A stretch of DNA of 64,000 nucleotides from assembly GCA_964471325.1 (NCBI GenBank), contig CAYYFL010000003.1:1-64000 (forward strand), in the 5' to 3' direction. The notes below the pieces were generated by a model that saw only the letters and a program-made list of their open reading frames with translations, was not told the origin of the DNA and did no database searches. This DNA is from Velamenicoccus sp964471325. Its GTDB lineage: Bacteria > Omnitrophota > Gorgyraeia > Velamenicoccales > Velamenicoccaceae. The translations under genes and the position numbers were made by a program. This document shows positions 42,853 through 49,884 of this stretch, one piece after another (the stretch's first letter is position 1; the number at the start of each line of letters is the position of its first letter).

Positions 42853-43167
42853 GAATTTGACCCCCCACCACTTTTCATGATTAAGAGCACGTATTATGTA
42901 TATGTTTTACAAAGCAAAAAAGATCATAGTATCTATGTGGGCTATACGAATGATCTGAAGAGAAGATTTGAAGATCGCAATAAAGGTTTGTGTGGATCAA
43001 CGAAACATAAAACCCCCTCCAGGATTGCTGCTTACGAGGCCTATTCTTCTGAGAATGACGCTAGGATACGAGAGAGGCGCCTTAAACAGTTTAAGAATGC
43101 TTATAAGGAATTGATCAAGAGGATAAGTTTTTCTTTGGATCGATGAAAAGTGGTGGGGGTTTAATTC
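42853..43167 (+). mobile_element. One-gene GIY-YIG cassette with terminal inverted repeats
   Basis: The left end (42853-42879) reads GAATTTGACCCCCC, then ACCACTTTTCATG. The reverse complement of the right end (43142-43167) reads GAATTAAACCCCC, then ACCACTTTTCATC; CCCCCACCACTTTTCAT is shared exactly. The ATG of the enclosed gene is the last part of the left repeat and its TGA stop is the first part of the right repeat, so the element is essentially gene plus ends, about 315 bp. No target duplication is clear. Hairpins lie just outside both ends (42811-42848 and 43174-43227). Confidence 0.75.
42877..43146 (+). CDS. Small single-domain GIY-YIG nuclease-like protein
   Basis: 89 residues of the UPF0213/YhbQ-like family. 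Signature tripeptides Y7-V8-Y9 and Y20-V21-G22, R29/R30 and Glu66 in the RIRERRLKQFK helix are all present, so the nuclease fold looks intact. There is no Shine-Dalgarno sequence; the bases before the ATG are terminal-repeat sequence. The AT-rich composition differs from neighbours. It is similar in kind, not identical, to the GIY-YIG protein at 71-328. If it acts on its own ends, it could move the cassette; this is not shown. Confidence 0.88.
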   Translation: MIKSTYYVYVLQSKKDHSIYVGYTNDLKRRFEDRNKGLCGSTKHKTPSRIAAYEAYSSENDARIRERRLKQFKNAYKELIKRISFSLDR

Positions 43168-43173
43168 GCGCAT

Positions 43174-43227
43174 GCGATTTATGTCATAGTATGCGTTCCA
43201 TGCCTATCGCGGGCATACATAAATCGC
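43174..43227. repeat. Inverted repeat after the GIY-YIG cassette
   Basis: GCGATTTATG (43174-43183) pairs with CATAAATCGC (43218-43227), with TATGC/GCATA able to extend the structure inside. It precedes the ferritin-like gene. Confidence 0.75.
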
Positions 43228-43249
43228 GCGCTCATTAAAGGAGTTGACC

Positions 43250-43777
43250 ATGCGTGTAGATATCGACAAAAACGGAACGATCGTCATTTTTGATTTCAGT
43301 CCCGTTCAGGCTTTCAAAGTGGCTGTGCGCATGGAAGAGGACGGGATACGTTTTTATGAAGACCTGGCCAAAAAAGTGAAAGACCGGGAGGCCAGGCAAG
43401 AGATCGGTTTCCTTATCCAGGAAGAGAAAGAACATTTGAAGACGTTCCAAAAATATCTGGATGCCGTCAAGAGCGGCGCCGACGATGCCTTTGAAGAGGA
43501 TGACATCGTCCAGTATGTTTCCTCGAAGGTCTTTGACACCTCCCGGGAGTTGCAGGAAGCCTCTCGCATGGACCATCGTCATACGGCCCTGGAAGAAGCC
43601 CTGAACATGGAGAGACGTTCCATTGTTTTCTATGAAGCATGTTTGTCCCGGACGTCGGATGCCAAGGCCAAGGGGGCTTTTGCAAAAATTCTCTCCGAAG
43701 AGAGAGAGCACTTGAAAAAATTCGGCGAGCTTTTGCGCATCAAATGCATCAATTCAGAGAAAGGGTGCCTTTTGTGA
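43250..43777 (+). CDS. Ferritin-like diiron protein
   Basis: 175 residues from ATG 43250, six bases after AAAGGAG. After a short N-terminal beta part, a four-helix ferritin-like domain shows two E-x-x-H motifs (EEKEHLKTF and EEREHLKKF), with Glu from RMEEDGIRFYEDLAKK and NMERRSIVFYEAC completing the diiron site. Such proteins resemble the rubrerythrin diiron domain without rubredoxin and are linked to oxidative stress or iron handling. It is followed by a rubrerythrin gene at 25 bases, which supports a peroxide-defence pair. It ends with a Cys-containing tail. Confidence 0.88.
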   Translation: MRVDIDKNGTIVIFDFSPVQAFKVAVRMEEDGIRFYEDLAKKVKDREARQEIGFLIQEEKEHLKTFQKYLDAVKSGADDAFEEDDIVQYVSSKVFDTSRELQEASRMDHRHTALEEALNMERRSIVFYEACLSRTSDAKAKGAFAKILSEEREHLKKFGELLRIKCINSEKGCLL

Positions 43778-43801
43778 GGGGAGTGCGAGGGAGGTGGCGT
43801 T

Positions 43802-44350
43802 ATGCATGACATGACGGCGGCAAATTTGCGTTCGGCATTCGGCGGGGAATCGCAGGCGCACATGCGTTATCAAATCTGGGGAGACGTGGCCCAAAAAGAA
43901 GGCTTTCCGAAGGTCGGCAAGCTTTTCCACGCCGTTTCCTTCGCCGAACAGATCCACGCGACCAGCCATTTTTCCGTTCACAAAGACCTGGCCGGGGCTT
44001 TTCTGGTCAACGCCATGGCCGGTTTCGGCATCGGCCGCACCAAGGAGAACCTGGCGAATGCGCTGGAAGGCGAGAATTTCGAGATCAACGAGATGTATCC
44101 GACTTATAAAAACACGGCGGAATTCCAAGGCGAGAAGAACGCCGAGCGTTCTTTTTTGTGGGCCCTGGAGACCGAAAAGGAACATGCCAAGCTTTTTGAG
44201 AAGGCCAAAGAAGCCGTGGAAGCCAAAAAGGACATGGATTTTAAGTCCATTTATGTGTGTAAGGTTTGCGGCTACACTCATGAGGGAGAACCTCCGGAGA
44301 AGTGCCCGCTCTGCGGCGCGCCGCGAGAGAGGATGGAGATTTTTAAATAA
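43802..44350 (+). CDS. Rubrerythrin
   Basis: 182 residues: a diiron four-helix domain (FGGESQAHMRY near the start, EKEHAKLF near 135) and a C-terminal rubredoxin domain with two Cys pairs (CKVCGYTHEGEPPEKCPLCG). It reduces hydrogen peroxide using electrons passed through the Fe(SCys)4 centre, typical of anaerobes and microaerophiles. GGGAGG precedes the ATG. It is probably cotranscribed with the ferritin-like gene. Confidence 0.94.
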   Translation: MHDMTAANLRSAFGGESQAHMRYQIWGDVAQKEGFPKVGKLFHAVSFAEQIHATSHFSVHKDLAGAFLVNAMAGFGIGRTKENLANALEGENFEINEMYPTYKNTAEFQGEKNAERSFLWALETEKEHAKLFEKAKEAVEAKKDMDFKSIYVCKVCGYTHEGEPPEKCPLCGAPRERMEIFK

Positions 44351-44383
44351 AGGCAGCATCAAAGAGTCAGAGGGTAGGGATAA

Positions 44384-44450
44384 TTTACCCCTTGTGTAAA
44401 CACCACAGAAATTTCGACGGTTCGAAATTTCTGTGGTACACTCGGGGTTA
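44384..44450. repeat. Two-tier hairpin element, unit 1
   Basis: The outer arms TTTACCCCTTGTGTA and TACACTCGGGGTTA pair imperfectly; inside is a perfect 14-bp inverted repeat CCACAGAAATTTCG (44403-44416) / CGAAATTTCTGTGG (44423-44436). The next bases GTTTTGTAA recur after unit 2. Confidence 0.85.
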
Positions 44451-44460
44451 GTTTTGTAAT

Positions 44461-44539
44461 GTTGACCCCTCGCTTAAACACTTGAAAATTTATGCCACGA
44501 CGCGTCGGCATAAATTTTCTGCGTAAGCTCAGGGTTAAC
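44461..44539. repeat. Two-tier hairpin element, unit 2
   Basis: The outer arms GTTGACCCCTCGCTTA and TAAGCTCAGGGTTAAC pair imperfectly; inside is a perfect 13-bp inverted repeat GAAAATTTATGCC (44484-44496) / GGCATAAATTTTC (44507-44519). Same plan as unit 1 with a different core. Confidence 0.85.
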
Positions 44540-44572
44540 TTTGTAAGGAAGGGCTAAAAGGGGCAAAGTTAA
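44535..44572 (+). promoter_or_regulatory. Inverted repeat enclosing the glmS ribosome-binding site
   Basis: TTAACTTTG (44535-44543) faces CAAAGTTAA (44564-44572), whose last A is the first base of the glmS ATG. Both candidate Shine-Dalgarno runs (AAGGAAGGG, AAAAGGGG) are in the loop. It may shape initiation of glmS; no glmS ribozyme sequence was recognised. Confidence 0.5.
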
Positions 44573-46374
44573 TGTGCGGGATTGTCGGATACGTCGGAAA
44601 AAAACAAGCTGTTCCGTTCCTCCTTTCCGGCCTTAAGCGGCTGGAATACAGAGGATATGATTCGGCCGGAATCGCCGTTGTCTCGGGCGCAGAGGTCTTC
44701 CAGCGCAAGACAAAGGGCAAGATCCATGACTTGGTCCAGTTGATCGACAGAAAACCCTTGCCGGAAGCGACCGTCGGTATCGCCCACACGCGCTGGGCCA
44801 CGCACGGTGCCCCCAATGACATCAATGCCCATCCTCATGCCAGTTGCGACAAAAAGTTCATGGTTGTCCACAATGGCATCATCGAGAATTACCTGAAATT
44901 GAAAGAGACCCTTCTGCGCCAGGGGCATCGTTTTGTTTCCCAGACGGACACTGAAGTCCTCGCCCATCTGATCGAGAAGTATTACCGCGGCAACCTCGAG
45001 AAGGCCGTGATCCGCGCCCTGCAGGATGTCGAGGGCAGCTTCGCCCTGGGCGTCGTCTCAAGTTTAGAGCCCGGCAAGGTTGTCTGTGCGCGTCAAGACA
45101 GTCCCTTGATCGTTGCCGAGGGGCCGGAAGGTTTGTTTATCGCTTCCGATGTCCCGGCAGTCTTGGAACATTGCCGCCGCGTTGTTTACCTCAAGGACAA
45201 GCAGGTGGCCGTGCTTTGCGGCCGTGCCTTGTCTGTCTTTGGATTCAGCGGTAAGAAGCAGGCCGTCAAGTTCGACAAGATCACGATGGATGCTGAAAGC
45301 GCCCGCAAGGGGGGATATCCGCATTTCATGCTCAAGGAGATCTACGAACAGCCGCAGGTTTTAAGAAAGCTTTTTTCCAGCGGCCGCCGCGAGATCAGGG
45401 CGTTGAGGTATCCGTCGGATATCAGGCAGATTGTGATTGTCGCCTGCGGAACCGCCTATCACGCCGGCTTGGTGGGGAAATATGTCATTGAATCAATGGC
45501 ACGCCTTCCGGTCTGGGTGGATTTGTCTTCGGAATTCCGTTATCGTCATCCGCTCGTGGATAGACGGACGCTTGTCGTTGCCGTCAGCCAGTCAGGGGAA
45601 ACGGCCGATACCCTGGCCGCTGTGCGCGAGGCCAAAAAAAACGGCGCCAGGATCGTCTCCATCTGCAACGTCGTCGGCTCAAGCCTCACGCGGGAGTCCG
45701 ACCAGATTTTTTATACGCTGGCGGGGCCGGAGATCGGCGTGGCTTCGACCAAGGCCTACACCGCGCAGTTGGGCGTTTTTTACATGCTGGGGCTGGAATT
45801 GGCTCTGCGGCGCAAGAAGATGACGGAGGCGTCTTACCGGCAGGCATGGAAGTCTTTGCTCCGTATCCCGGCGCTGCAGGAAGAGATCTTGCGTTCGCGC
45901 AGCCAGATCCAGAGAGTCGCCTCTCGTCACCACCATTTCGGCAGTTTCCTTTTCCTGGGCCGTAACATCAACTATCCTTCGGCCCTTGAAGGGGCGTTGA
46001 AACTCAAGGAGATCTCCTATATCCCGGCGGAAGGGTACGCGGCCGGAGAGATGAAACACGGCCCCATCGCGTTGATCGACGAATACCGGGCCGTCGTCTG
46101 CATTGCGGTGCAATCGAAGATCTACGACAAGATGATTTCCAATATCCAGGAGATCAGGGCGCGTTCCGGCAGGCTTATTGCGATCGCCACAAAAGGCGAT
46201 CGTCATATCCGCCTGCATACGCCGGAAGTGATCTATACGCCTAAGACGGACGAATTCTTTTCGCCTCTTCTCGTGGCCCTGCCTCTGCAAATCCTCGCCT
46301 ATGATATCGCGGTCTTCCGCGGGTGCAACGTCGACCAGCCGCGGAATTTAGCCAAGTCAGTCACCGTTGAATAG
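44572..46374 (+). CDS. glmS: Glutamine-fructose-6-phosphate aminotransferase
   Basis: 600 residues, full length. Makes glucosamine-6-phosphate from fructose-6-phosphate and glutamine, the first step to UDP-GlcNAc for peptidoglycan and lipid A. The N-terminal glutaminase domain starts MCGIVGYVG, with the nucleophilic Cys after Met removal and the HTRWATHG motif. Two SIS sugar-phosphate domains follow (about 285-410 and 450-590), and the protein ends in the conserved NLAKSVTVE. The ATG is fixed by the invariant N-terminus. It sits directly behind two hairpin elements. Confidence 0.97.
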   Translation: MCGIVGYVGKKQAVPFLLSGLKRLEYRGYDSAGIAVVSGAEVFQRKTKGKIHDLVQLIDRKPLPEATVGIAHTRWATHGAPNDINAHPHASCDKKFMVVHNGIIENYLKLKETLLRQGHRFVSQTDTEVLAHLIEKYYRGNLEKAVIRALQDVEGSFALGVVSSLEPGKVVCARQDSPLIVAEGPEGLFIASDVPAVLEHCRRVVYLKDKQVAVLCGRALSVFGFSGKKQAVKFDKITMDAESARKGGYPHFMLKEIYEQPQVLRKLFSSGRREIRALRYPSDIRQIVIVACGTAYHAGLVGKYVIESMARLPVWVDLSSEFRYRHPLVDRRTLVVAVSQSGETADTLAAVREAKKNGARIVSICNVVGSSLTRESDQIFYTLAGPEIGVASTKAYTAQLGVFYMLGLELALRRKKMTEASYRQAWKSLLRIPALQEEILRSRSQIQRVASRHHHFGSFLFLGRNINYPSALEGALKLKEISYIPAEGYAAGEMKHGPIALIDEYRAVVCIAVQSKIYDKMISNIQEIRARSGRLIAIATKGDRHIRLHTPEVIYTPKTDEFFSPLLVALPLQILAYDIAVFRGCNVDQPRNLAKSVTVE

Positions 46375-46384
46375 ACCGTTATTG

Positions 46385-46805
46385 CGTTATTGTGTCATAG
46401 GGTTATAGAATTGTTATGAAAATTATAAGATTTGAAGAACTAAAGTGCTGGCAAGAAGCAAAAGTCCTTGTTCGTTTGGTGTATCAAGCCATCCAGAAAA
46501 GTGTAAAATTAAAATCTGATTTTGGTCTGAGAGATCAGTTGGCCCGTGCTGCCGTTTCCGTCATGTCAAACATTGCAGAAGGGTTTTCCAGACAAACAAA
46601 TAAAGAATTTGTCCAGTTTCTGTATATTTCTAAATCCTCCGCCCCTGAGATCCAAAGCCTCCTTTATGTCGCCTATGATTTAGGCTATATCGAAAAACAA
46701 ATTTTTCAGGAAATTTATGATGTCGCTGATAAAGTTTCTCAATTGGATTCCGGCTTCATTAAGTATTTATCGTCTCAACACAAGTAACTCTATAACACAA
46801 TAACG
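46385..46805 (+). mobile_element. Four-helix-bundle gene cassette with terminal inverted repeats
   Basis: CGTTATTGTGTCATAG (46385-46400) and the reverse complement of 46790-46805 (CGTTATTGTGTTATAG) match in 15 of 16 bases. They enclose only the gene at 46416-46787. The element fills nearly all the space between the glmS stop (46374) and the rsmI start (46806), so rsmI begins directly after the right repeat and has no Shine-Dalgarno sequence of its own. Confidence 0.65.
46416..46787 (+). CDS. Four-helix-bundle protein (23S rRNA intervening-sequence/Avd-like family)
   Basis: 123 residues with the family hallmarks: FEELKCWQEAKVLVRLVYQ at the start, LRDQLARAAVSVMSNIAEGFSR in the middle, EFVQFLYISKSSAPEIQSLLY, and a final helix. 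Such proteins are found in insertions in 23S rRNA genes, as the diversity-generating accessory Avd, and very often alone next to unrelated genes; their biochemical role is not settled. The AT-rich composition differs from glmS and rsmI on either side. Short inverted repeats bound it, suggesting mobility. No clear Shine-Dalgarno sequence is present. Confidence 0.92.
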   Translation: MKIIRFEELKCWQEAKVLVRLVYQAIQKSVKLKSDFGLRDQLARAAVSVMSNIAEGFSRQTNKEFVQFLYISKSSAPEIQSLLYVAYDLGYIEKQIFQEIYDVADKVSQLDSGFIKYLSSQHK

Positions 46806-47462
46806 ATGTTATATGTTGTTTCGACCCCTATCGGCAATTTAGGCGATATCACCCATCGCGCCGTCGAGGTGTTAAAGTCCGTCGACCTGATCGCCTGCGA
46901 AGATACCCGTCGCACGAAGATCCTCTGCGAAGCCTACGGCATCAAGAAACCCTTATGCAGCTATTATGAATATAACAAGATTGTCCGCGGCGAGTATCTC
47001 ATGGGGTTGCTGGGGGAGGGCAAGGCGATTGCCCTTGTTTCTGATGCCGGCACGCCCGGCATCAGCGATCCAGGATTCAACCTTATCCGCTCGGCGCTGG
47101 ATGCAGGCATCCCTGTGACGCCTATCCCGGGGCCGACGGCCCTGATCAGCGCCCTTTCCGCCAGCGGATTTCCGGCCAACCGTTTCTTCTTTGAGGGTTT
47201 TCTGCCTGTCAAATCTGCGGCCCGCAAGAAGCGGCTTAGAGAGTTGGCTGTCTTCAGGGCAACTATCGTTGCCTATGAATCTCCGCACCGCATCCTGTCT
47301 GCGCTCGAAGATATGGGCGAAGTCCTTGGGGAGAGGCCTATGGCCGTTGTCCGCGAGATCACGAAGAAATTTGAAGAGGTGCTGCGCGGCGATGCCGCTG
47401 GCATTGCGGCACAGCTGCGCCGGCGGCCGAGGCCAAAAGGTGAATTTGTGGTCGTGTTCTGA
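46806..47462 (+). CDS. rsmI: 16S rRNA (cytidine(1402)-2'-O)-methyltransferase
   Basis: 218 residues of the tetrapyrrole-methylase fold. Motifs STPIGNLGDITHRAVEVL, ACEDTRRT, VSDAGTPGISDPG, PIPGPTAL and ESPHRI are all as in RsmI, which uses SAM to methylate the ribose of C1402 in the 16S decoding centre. It is somewhat short at the C-terminus compared with E. coli RsmI (286 aa). The start is fixed by the motif spacing. The bases before the ATG are the right repeat of the adjacent cassette, so translation may depend on coupling to the four-helix-bundle gene, which stops 18 bases upstream. Confidence 0.95.
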   Translation: MLYVVSTPIGNLGDITHRAVEVLKSVDLIACEDTRRTKILCEAYGIKKPLCSYYEYNKIVRGEYLMGLLGEGKAIALVSDAGTPGISDPGFNLIRSALDAGIPVTPIPGPTALISALSASGFPANRFFFEGFLPVKSAARKKRLRELAVFRATIVAYESPHRILSALEDMGEVLGERPMAVVREITKKFEEVLRGDAAGIAAQLRRRPRPKGEFVVVF

Positions 47463-49042
47463 TGAGCTTACGCGCGCATTCTAAAAAGGACCTGCCGTTT
47501 TACCTCGTATTGTTCCTCTTTCTGGCCGCCGTCCTTCTGCCGTCTTTTCTGACGGCCGTCTTCCTCGACCCCGCCGTTTATAATAACTCTTCGGATACGT
47601 TCTTGTATTTGGATATCGCCCGCCACCTGCAGGCAAAAGAAGGATTCCTCTGCACATTTAATGTCTATCAATTCTGGAAAGGCATCGGCACGCCGGCCCT
47701 GCCTTTTGTCCATGCGGGGTTGTCTGTTTTGCTGGCAGGGGCATTGTCCCTGGGGTTTTCGCTCAAAGGCCTGGTTCTGGGAGGGTTTGTGCCGGCGGTC
47801 GTCAACGGCCTGCTTGTCGCTGCGATCGCCATGCGCATATACCGGGACCGCGGCGTGGCTTTTTGGGCATCCGTTATCGTCGTCGGAAGCATCTGCACCC
47901 AGATCGCCCTGCTGAGGATTCTTACGGAACCGTGGAGTCTCTTGGTTACCCTCTTGGCTATCCTGATATTTGCTTCGAGGGAAAAGTGGGACAGGTTGTC
48001 TCTGACAGGATTGGCGGGTCTCTTGTTTTTGGGTTTTTTAGTCCGTTCCGCCGCCGTTTTTTATCCCTATGTCTTTGCCCTGGTCATGGTCACGGCCCGG
48101 CCCGGAGAGACCAGGTCCTGGAGGCACGCCGCCTTTTTTGCCGGTGTCTATACCGTGCTCCTTTTGTTGTGGGAAGGGTTTATCTGGTGGCGTTGCGGCT
48201 CTTTCTTTCCTCAGTACCCTTTGGCGTTTAAAAATTATTTTTTGGCCACGCGCCTGACAGGCGGCATATTCCTGGACAGAACGCCGGCACTCCTGCCTCT
48301 TTCGCAGGACGGCTGTTTTGCCTCCTTTGCGGGGGCCAACACGAGGCAGATGTTTTATGTTCTGTTTTGTGTTTTGCGGGCCCTTGTGGTTCCTGCCCTC
48401 TGGGCGGCTTTCGTCATTTTGCGCCGGGGCAGCCGCGCAGAGAAACTTCTGCTATTTCTGGCTATCGCGCAGATGGCGGCGAGCGTCGGATTTTATCCCT
48501 ACATGATGATCGGAGAATTCAGCTGGACGCGTTTTCTTCTTTTGCCTGCAGCGTGTCTATTGATCCTTGGAGGAATGGGTTTGAGAGATTTCTGCGTGAA
48601 GTTCCTGCCTAGGACCGGGAAGGCTTTCTTTCATATTGTGTTTGCAGTTATCCTGCTTGCCAATATGTATCAGGCTGTCCGCGTCCTGGATGTTTACTGG
48701 CAGGAAAACAGGGCCCATGCCAAGGAAACGAGCCTGAAAGCGGCTGAAGAATGGGTCCTTTCCCATACGAAAAAAGACGATCTTATCGCAACTACGGAAT
48801 ACGTTGTCGGCAACATCGGCTTGGAGAGGCCTGTTGTTGTCCTTCCGAGCCATAAGACATTGTCTTTAAATAACTTAAAGGATTTTTTGAGGATATTTTC
48901 CCCGCAAATTCTTTTGTTTGAATCCACCCTTCCTTTGGACAGGTATCTTTTGGCTTCAGAGGGATTTGTCAGGACGCCGCAGGGGCCTATGCCCGCTAGC
49001 CCCCTGGTTATCTATTACAGAGATAAAGATATGTCCAGATGA
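47462..49042 (+). CDS. Polytopic membrane protein, GT39/ArnT-like glycosyltransferase superfamily
   Basis: 526 residues with about 10 membrane segments in the first 410 and a soluble C-terminal domain of about 110. The first extracytoplasmic loop begins with a D-P (FLDPAVYNNSSDTFLYLDIARHL), the usual acidic site of GT-C enzymes using lipid-linked sugar donors. The acceptor is unknown. The ATG overlaps the rsmI stop codon (TGATG), so the two are translationally coupled. A transport role cannot be excluded, but the GT-C layout is the better fit. Confidence 0.72.
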   Translation: MSLRAHSKKDLPFYLVLFLFLAAVLLPSFLTAVFLDPAVYNNSSDTFLYLDIARHLQAKEGFLCTFNVYQFWKGIGTPALPFVHAGLSVLLAGALSLGFSLKGLVLGGFVPAVVNGLLVAAIAMRIYRDRGVAFWASVIVVGSICTQIALLRILTEPWSLLVTLLAILIFASREKWDRLSLTGLAGLLFLGFLVRSAAVFYPYVFALVMVTARPGETRSWRHAAFFAGVYTVLLLLWEGFIWWRCGSFFPQYPLAFKNYFLATRLTGGIFLDRTPALLPLSQDGCFASFAGANTRQMFYVLFCVLRALVVPALWAAFVILRRGSRAEKLLLFLAIAQMAASVGFYPYMMIGEFSWTRFLLLPAACLLILGGMGLRDFCVKFLPRTGKAFFHIVFAVILLANMYQAVRVLDVYWQENRAHAKETSLKAAEEWVLSHTKKDDLIATTEYVVGNIGLERPVVVLPSHKTLSLNNLKDFLRIFSPQILLFESTLPLDRYLLASEGFVRTPQGPMPASPLVIYYRDKDMSR

Positions 49043-49066
49043 GATGGGGGGGGCGGGAAAATCGCC

Positions 49067-49095
49067 TTGACAGCACGGTTAAAGCGTGCTATATT
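49067..49095 (+). promoter_or_regulatory. Promoter of the pyr gene series
   Basis: TTGACA (49067-49072), 17-base spacer, TATATT (49090-49095). The spacer contains GCACG...CGTGC, a short inverted repeat. Confidence 0.88.
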
Positions 49096-49102
49096 TTTTG
49101 AA

Positions 49103-49209
49103 ATGCCTTTAAGCCGGTTCCGAGAAACCGGCAAGGATGAGATGAATCATGATGCATTATATTCAGGACAATATGAGAACCCGCGCCTCCAAGACGCGGG
49201 TGTTTTTTT
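49103..49209 (+). promoter_or_regulatory. PyrR-type transcription attenuator
   Basis: A hairpin at 49113-49132 (GCCGGTT, loop CCGAGA, AACCGGC) within TTTAAGCCGGTTCCGAGAAA, then CCGGCAAGGAT, resembles the PyrR-binding RNA loop of Bacillus (TTTAA, TCC-GAGA, AAGGAT in the same order). It is followed by an intrinsic terminator at 49179-49209 (ACCCGCG / CGCGGGT, then seven T). Known logic: PyrR with UMP or UTP binds the first hairpin and favours termination. The resemblance is partial, so binding is inferred. Confidence 0.75.
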
Positions 49210-49218
49210 AATGAGGCC

Positions 49219-49305
49219 ACAACTTACGGAGCCTTGCCGTTCTACGGCAAAGGGGAATGTAAGTTGTCAGGCCGAATTAAATCCGCCAAAGTTTTAGTGG
49301 CGGAT
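49219..49305. repeat. Two hairpins in the pyrR leader after the terminator
   Basis: ACAACTTAC (49219-49227) / GTAAGTTGT (49259-49267) encloses a second stem CTTGCCGT/ACGGCAA. Next comes ATCCGCCA (49281-49288) / TGGCGGAT (49298-49305). The nested plan is like the hairpin units before glmS. Confidence 0.75.
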
Positions 49306-49341
49306 GGATCATAAAGCGGCAGAAGGAAAAAGGATGGATGC

Positions 49342-49884
49342 ATGAAGGAAAGAGCCAGGATCATGGACAAGGCCGGTTTGAACCGCGTTCTTTTGCGCAT
49401 GGCGCATGAGATCGTGGAAAAAAACAAGGGGACGCAGGACATTGTCATCGTCGGCATCTGCACGCGCGGGGCGTTTTTGGCGCAGAGACTGGCGGCCTTG
49501 ATCGGCAAGGTGGACGGCGTGACGCCGCCCGTTGGGCTCCTCGATATCACGCTTTACAGGGATGATCTGAGTTCTATCGCTCAGCAGCCGGTCGTCCATA
49601 AAACCGAGATTGATTTCGATATTTCAGATAAAAAAGTGATCCTTGTCGACGACGTGCTGTATACCGGTCGCACCGTGCGCGCGGCTTTAGACGAGATCAT
49701 CGATTTTGGCCGGCCGCAGTTCATCCAGCTGGCGGTTTTGGTCGACCGGGGACACAGGGAATTGCCTATCCGCGCCGATTACGTCGGCAAGAACATTCCT
49801 ACTTCGCCGAAAGAAACCGTCGAGGTGCGGCTGGAGGAATCTGAGGGCCGCGACGAAGTCGTCGTCCTGGAGAAAGACACATGA
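49342..49884 (+). CDS. pyrR: Pyrimidine operon attenuator PyrR
   Basis: 180 residues of the type I phosphoribosyltransferase fold with the PRPP loop VILVDDVLYTGRTVRAALD near 97-115. PyrR senses UMP/UTP and binds the pyr leader RNA; many members also have uracil phosphoribosyltransferase activity. It is the first gene of the pyr series, directly downstream of a PyrR-type attenuator, so self-regulation fits. AAGGATG precedes the ATG. Its stop overlaps pyrB by ATGA. Confidence 0.96.
   Translation: MKERARIMDKAGLNRVLLRMAHEIVEKNKGTQDIVIVGICTRGAFLAQRLAALIGKVDGVTPPVGLLDITLYRDDLSSIAQQPVVHKTEIDFDISDKKVILVDDVLYTGRTVRAALDEIIDFGRPQFIQLAVLVDRGHRELPIRADYVGKNIPTSPKETVEVRLEESEGRDEVVVLEKDT

Noticed and set aside
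44351..44571. glmS ribozyme
   Set aside because: The leader holds paired hairpin units but none of the conserved ribozyme core sequence.
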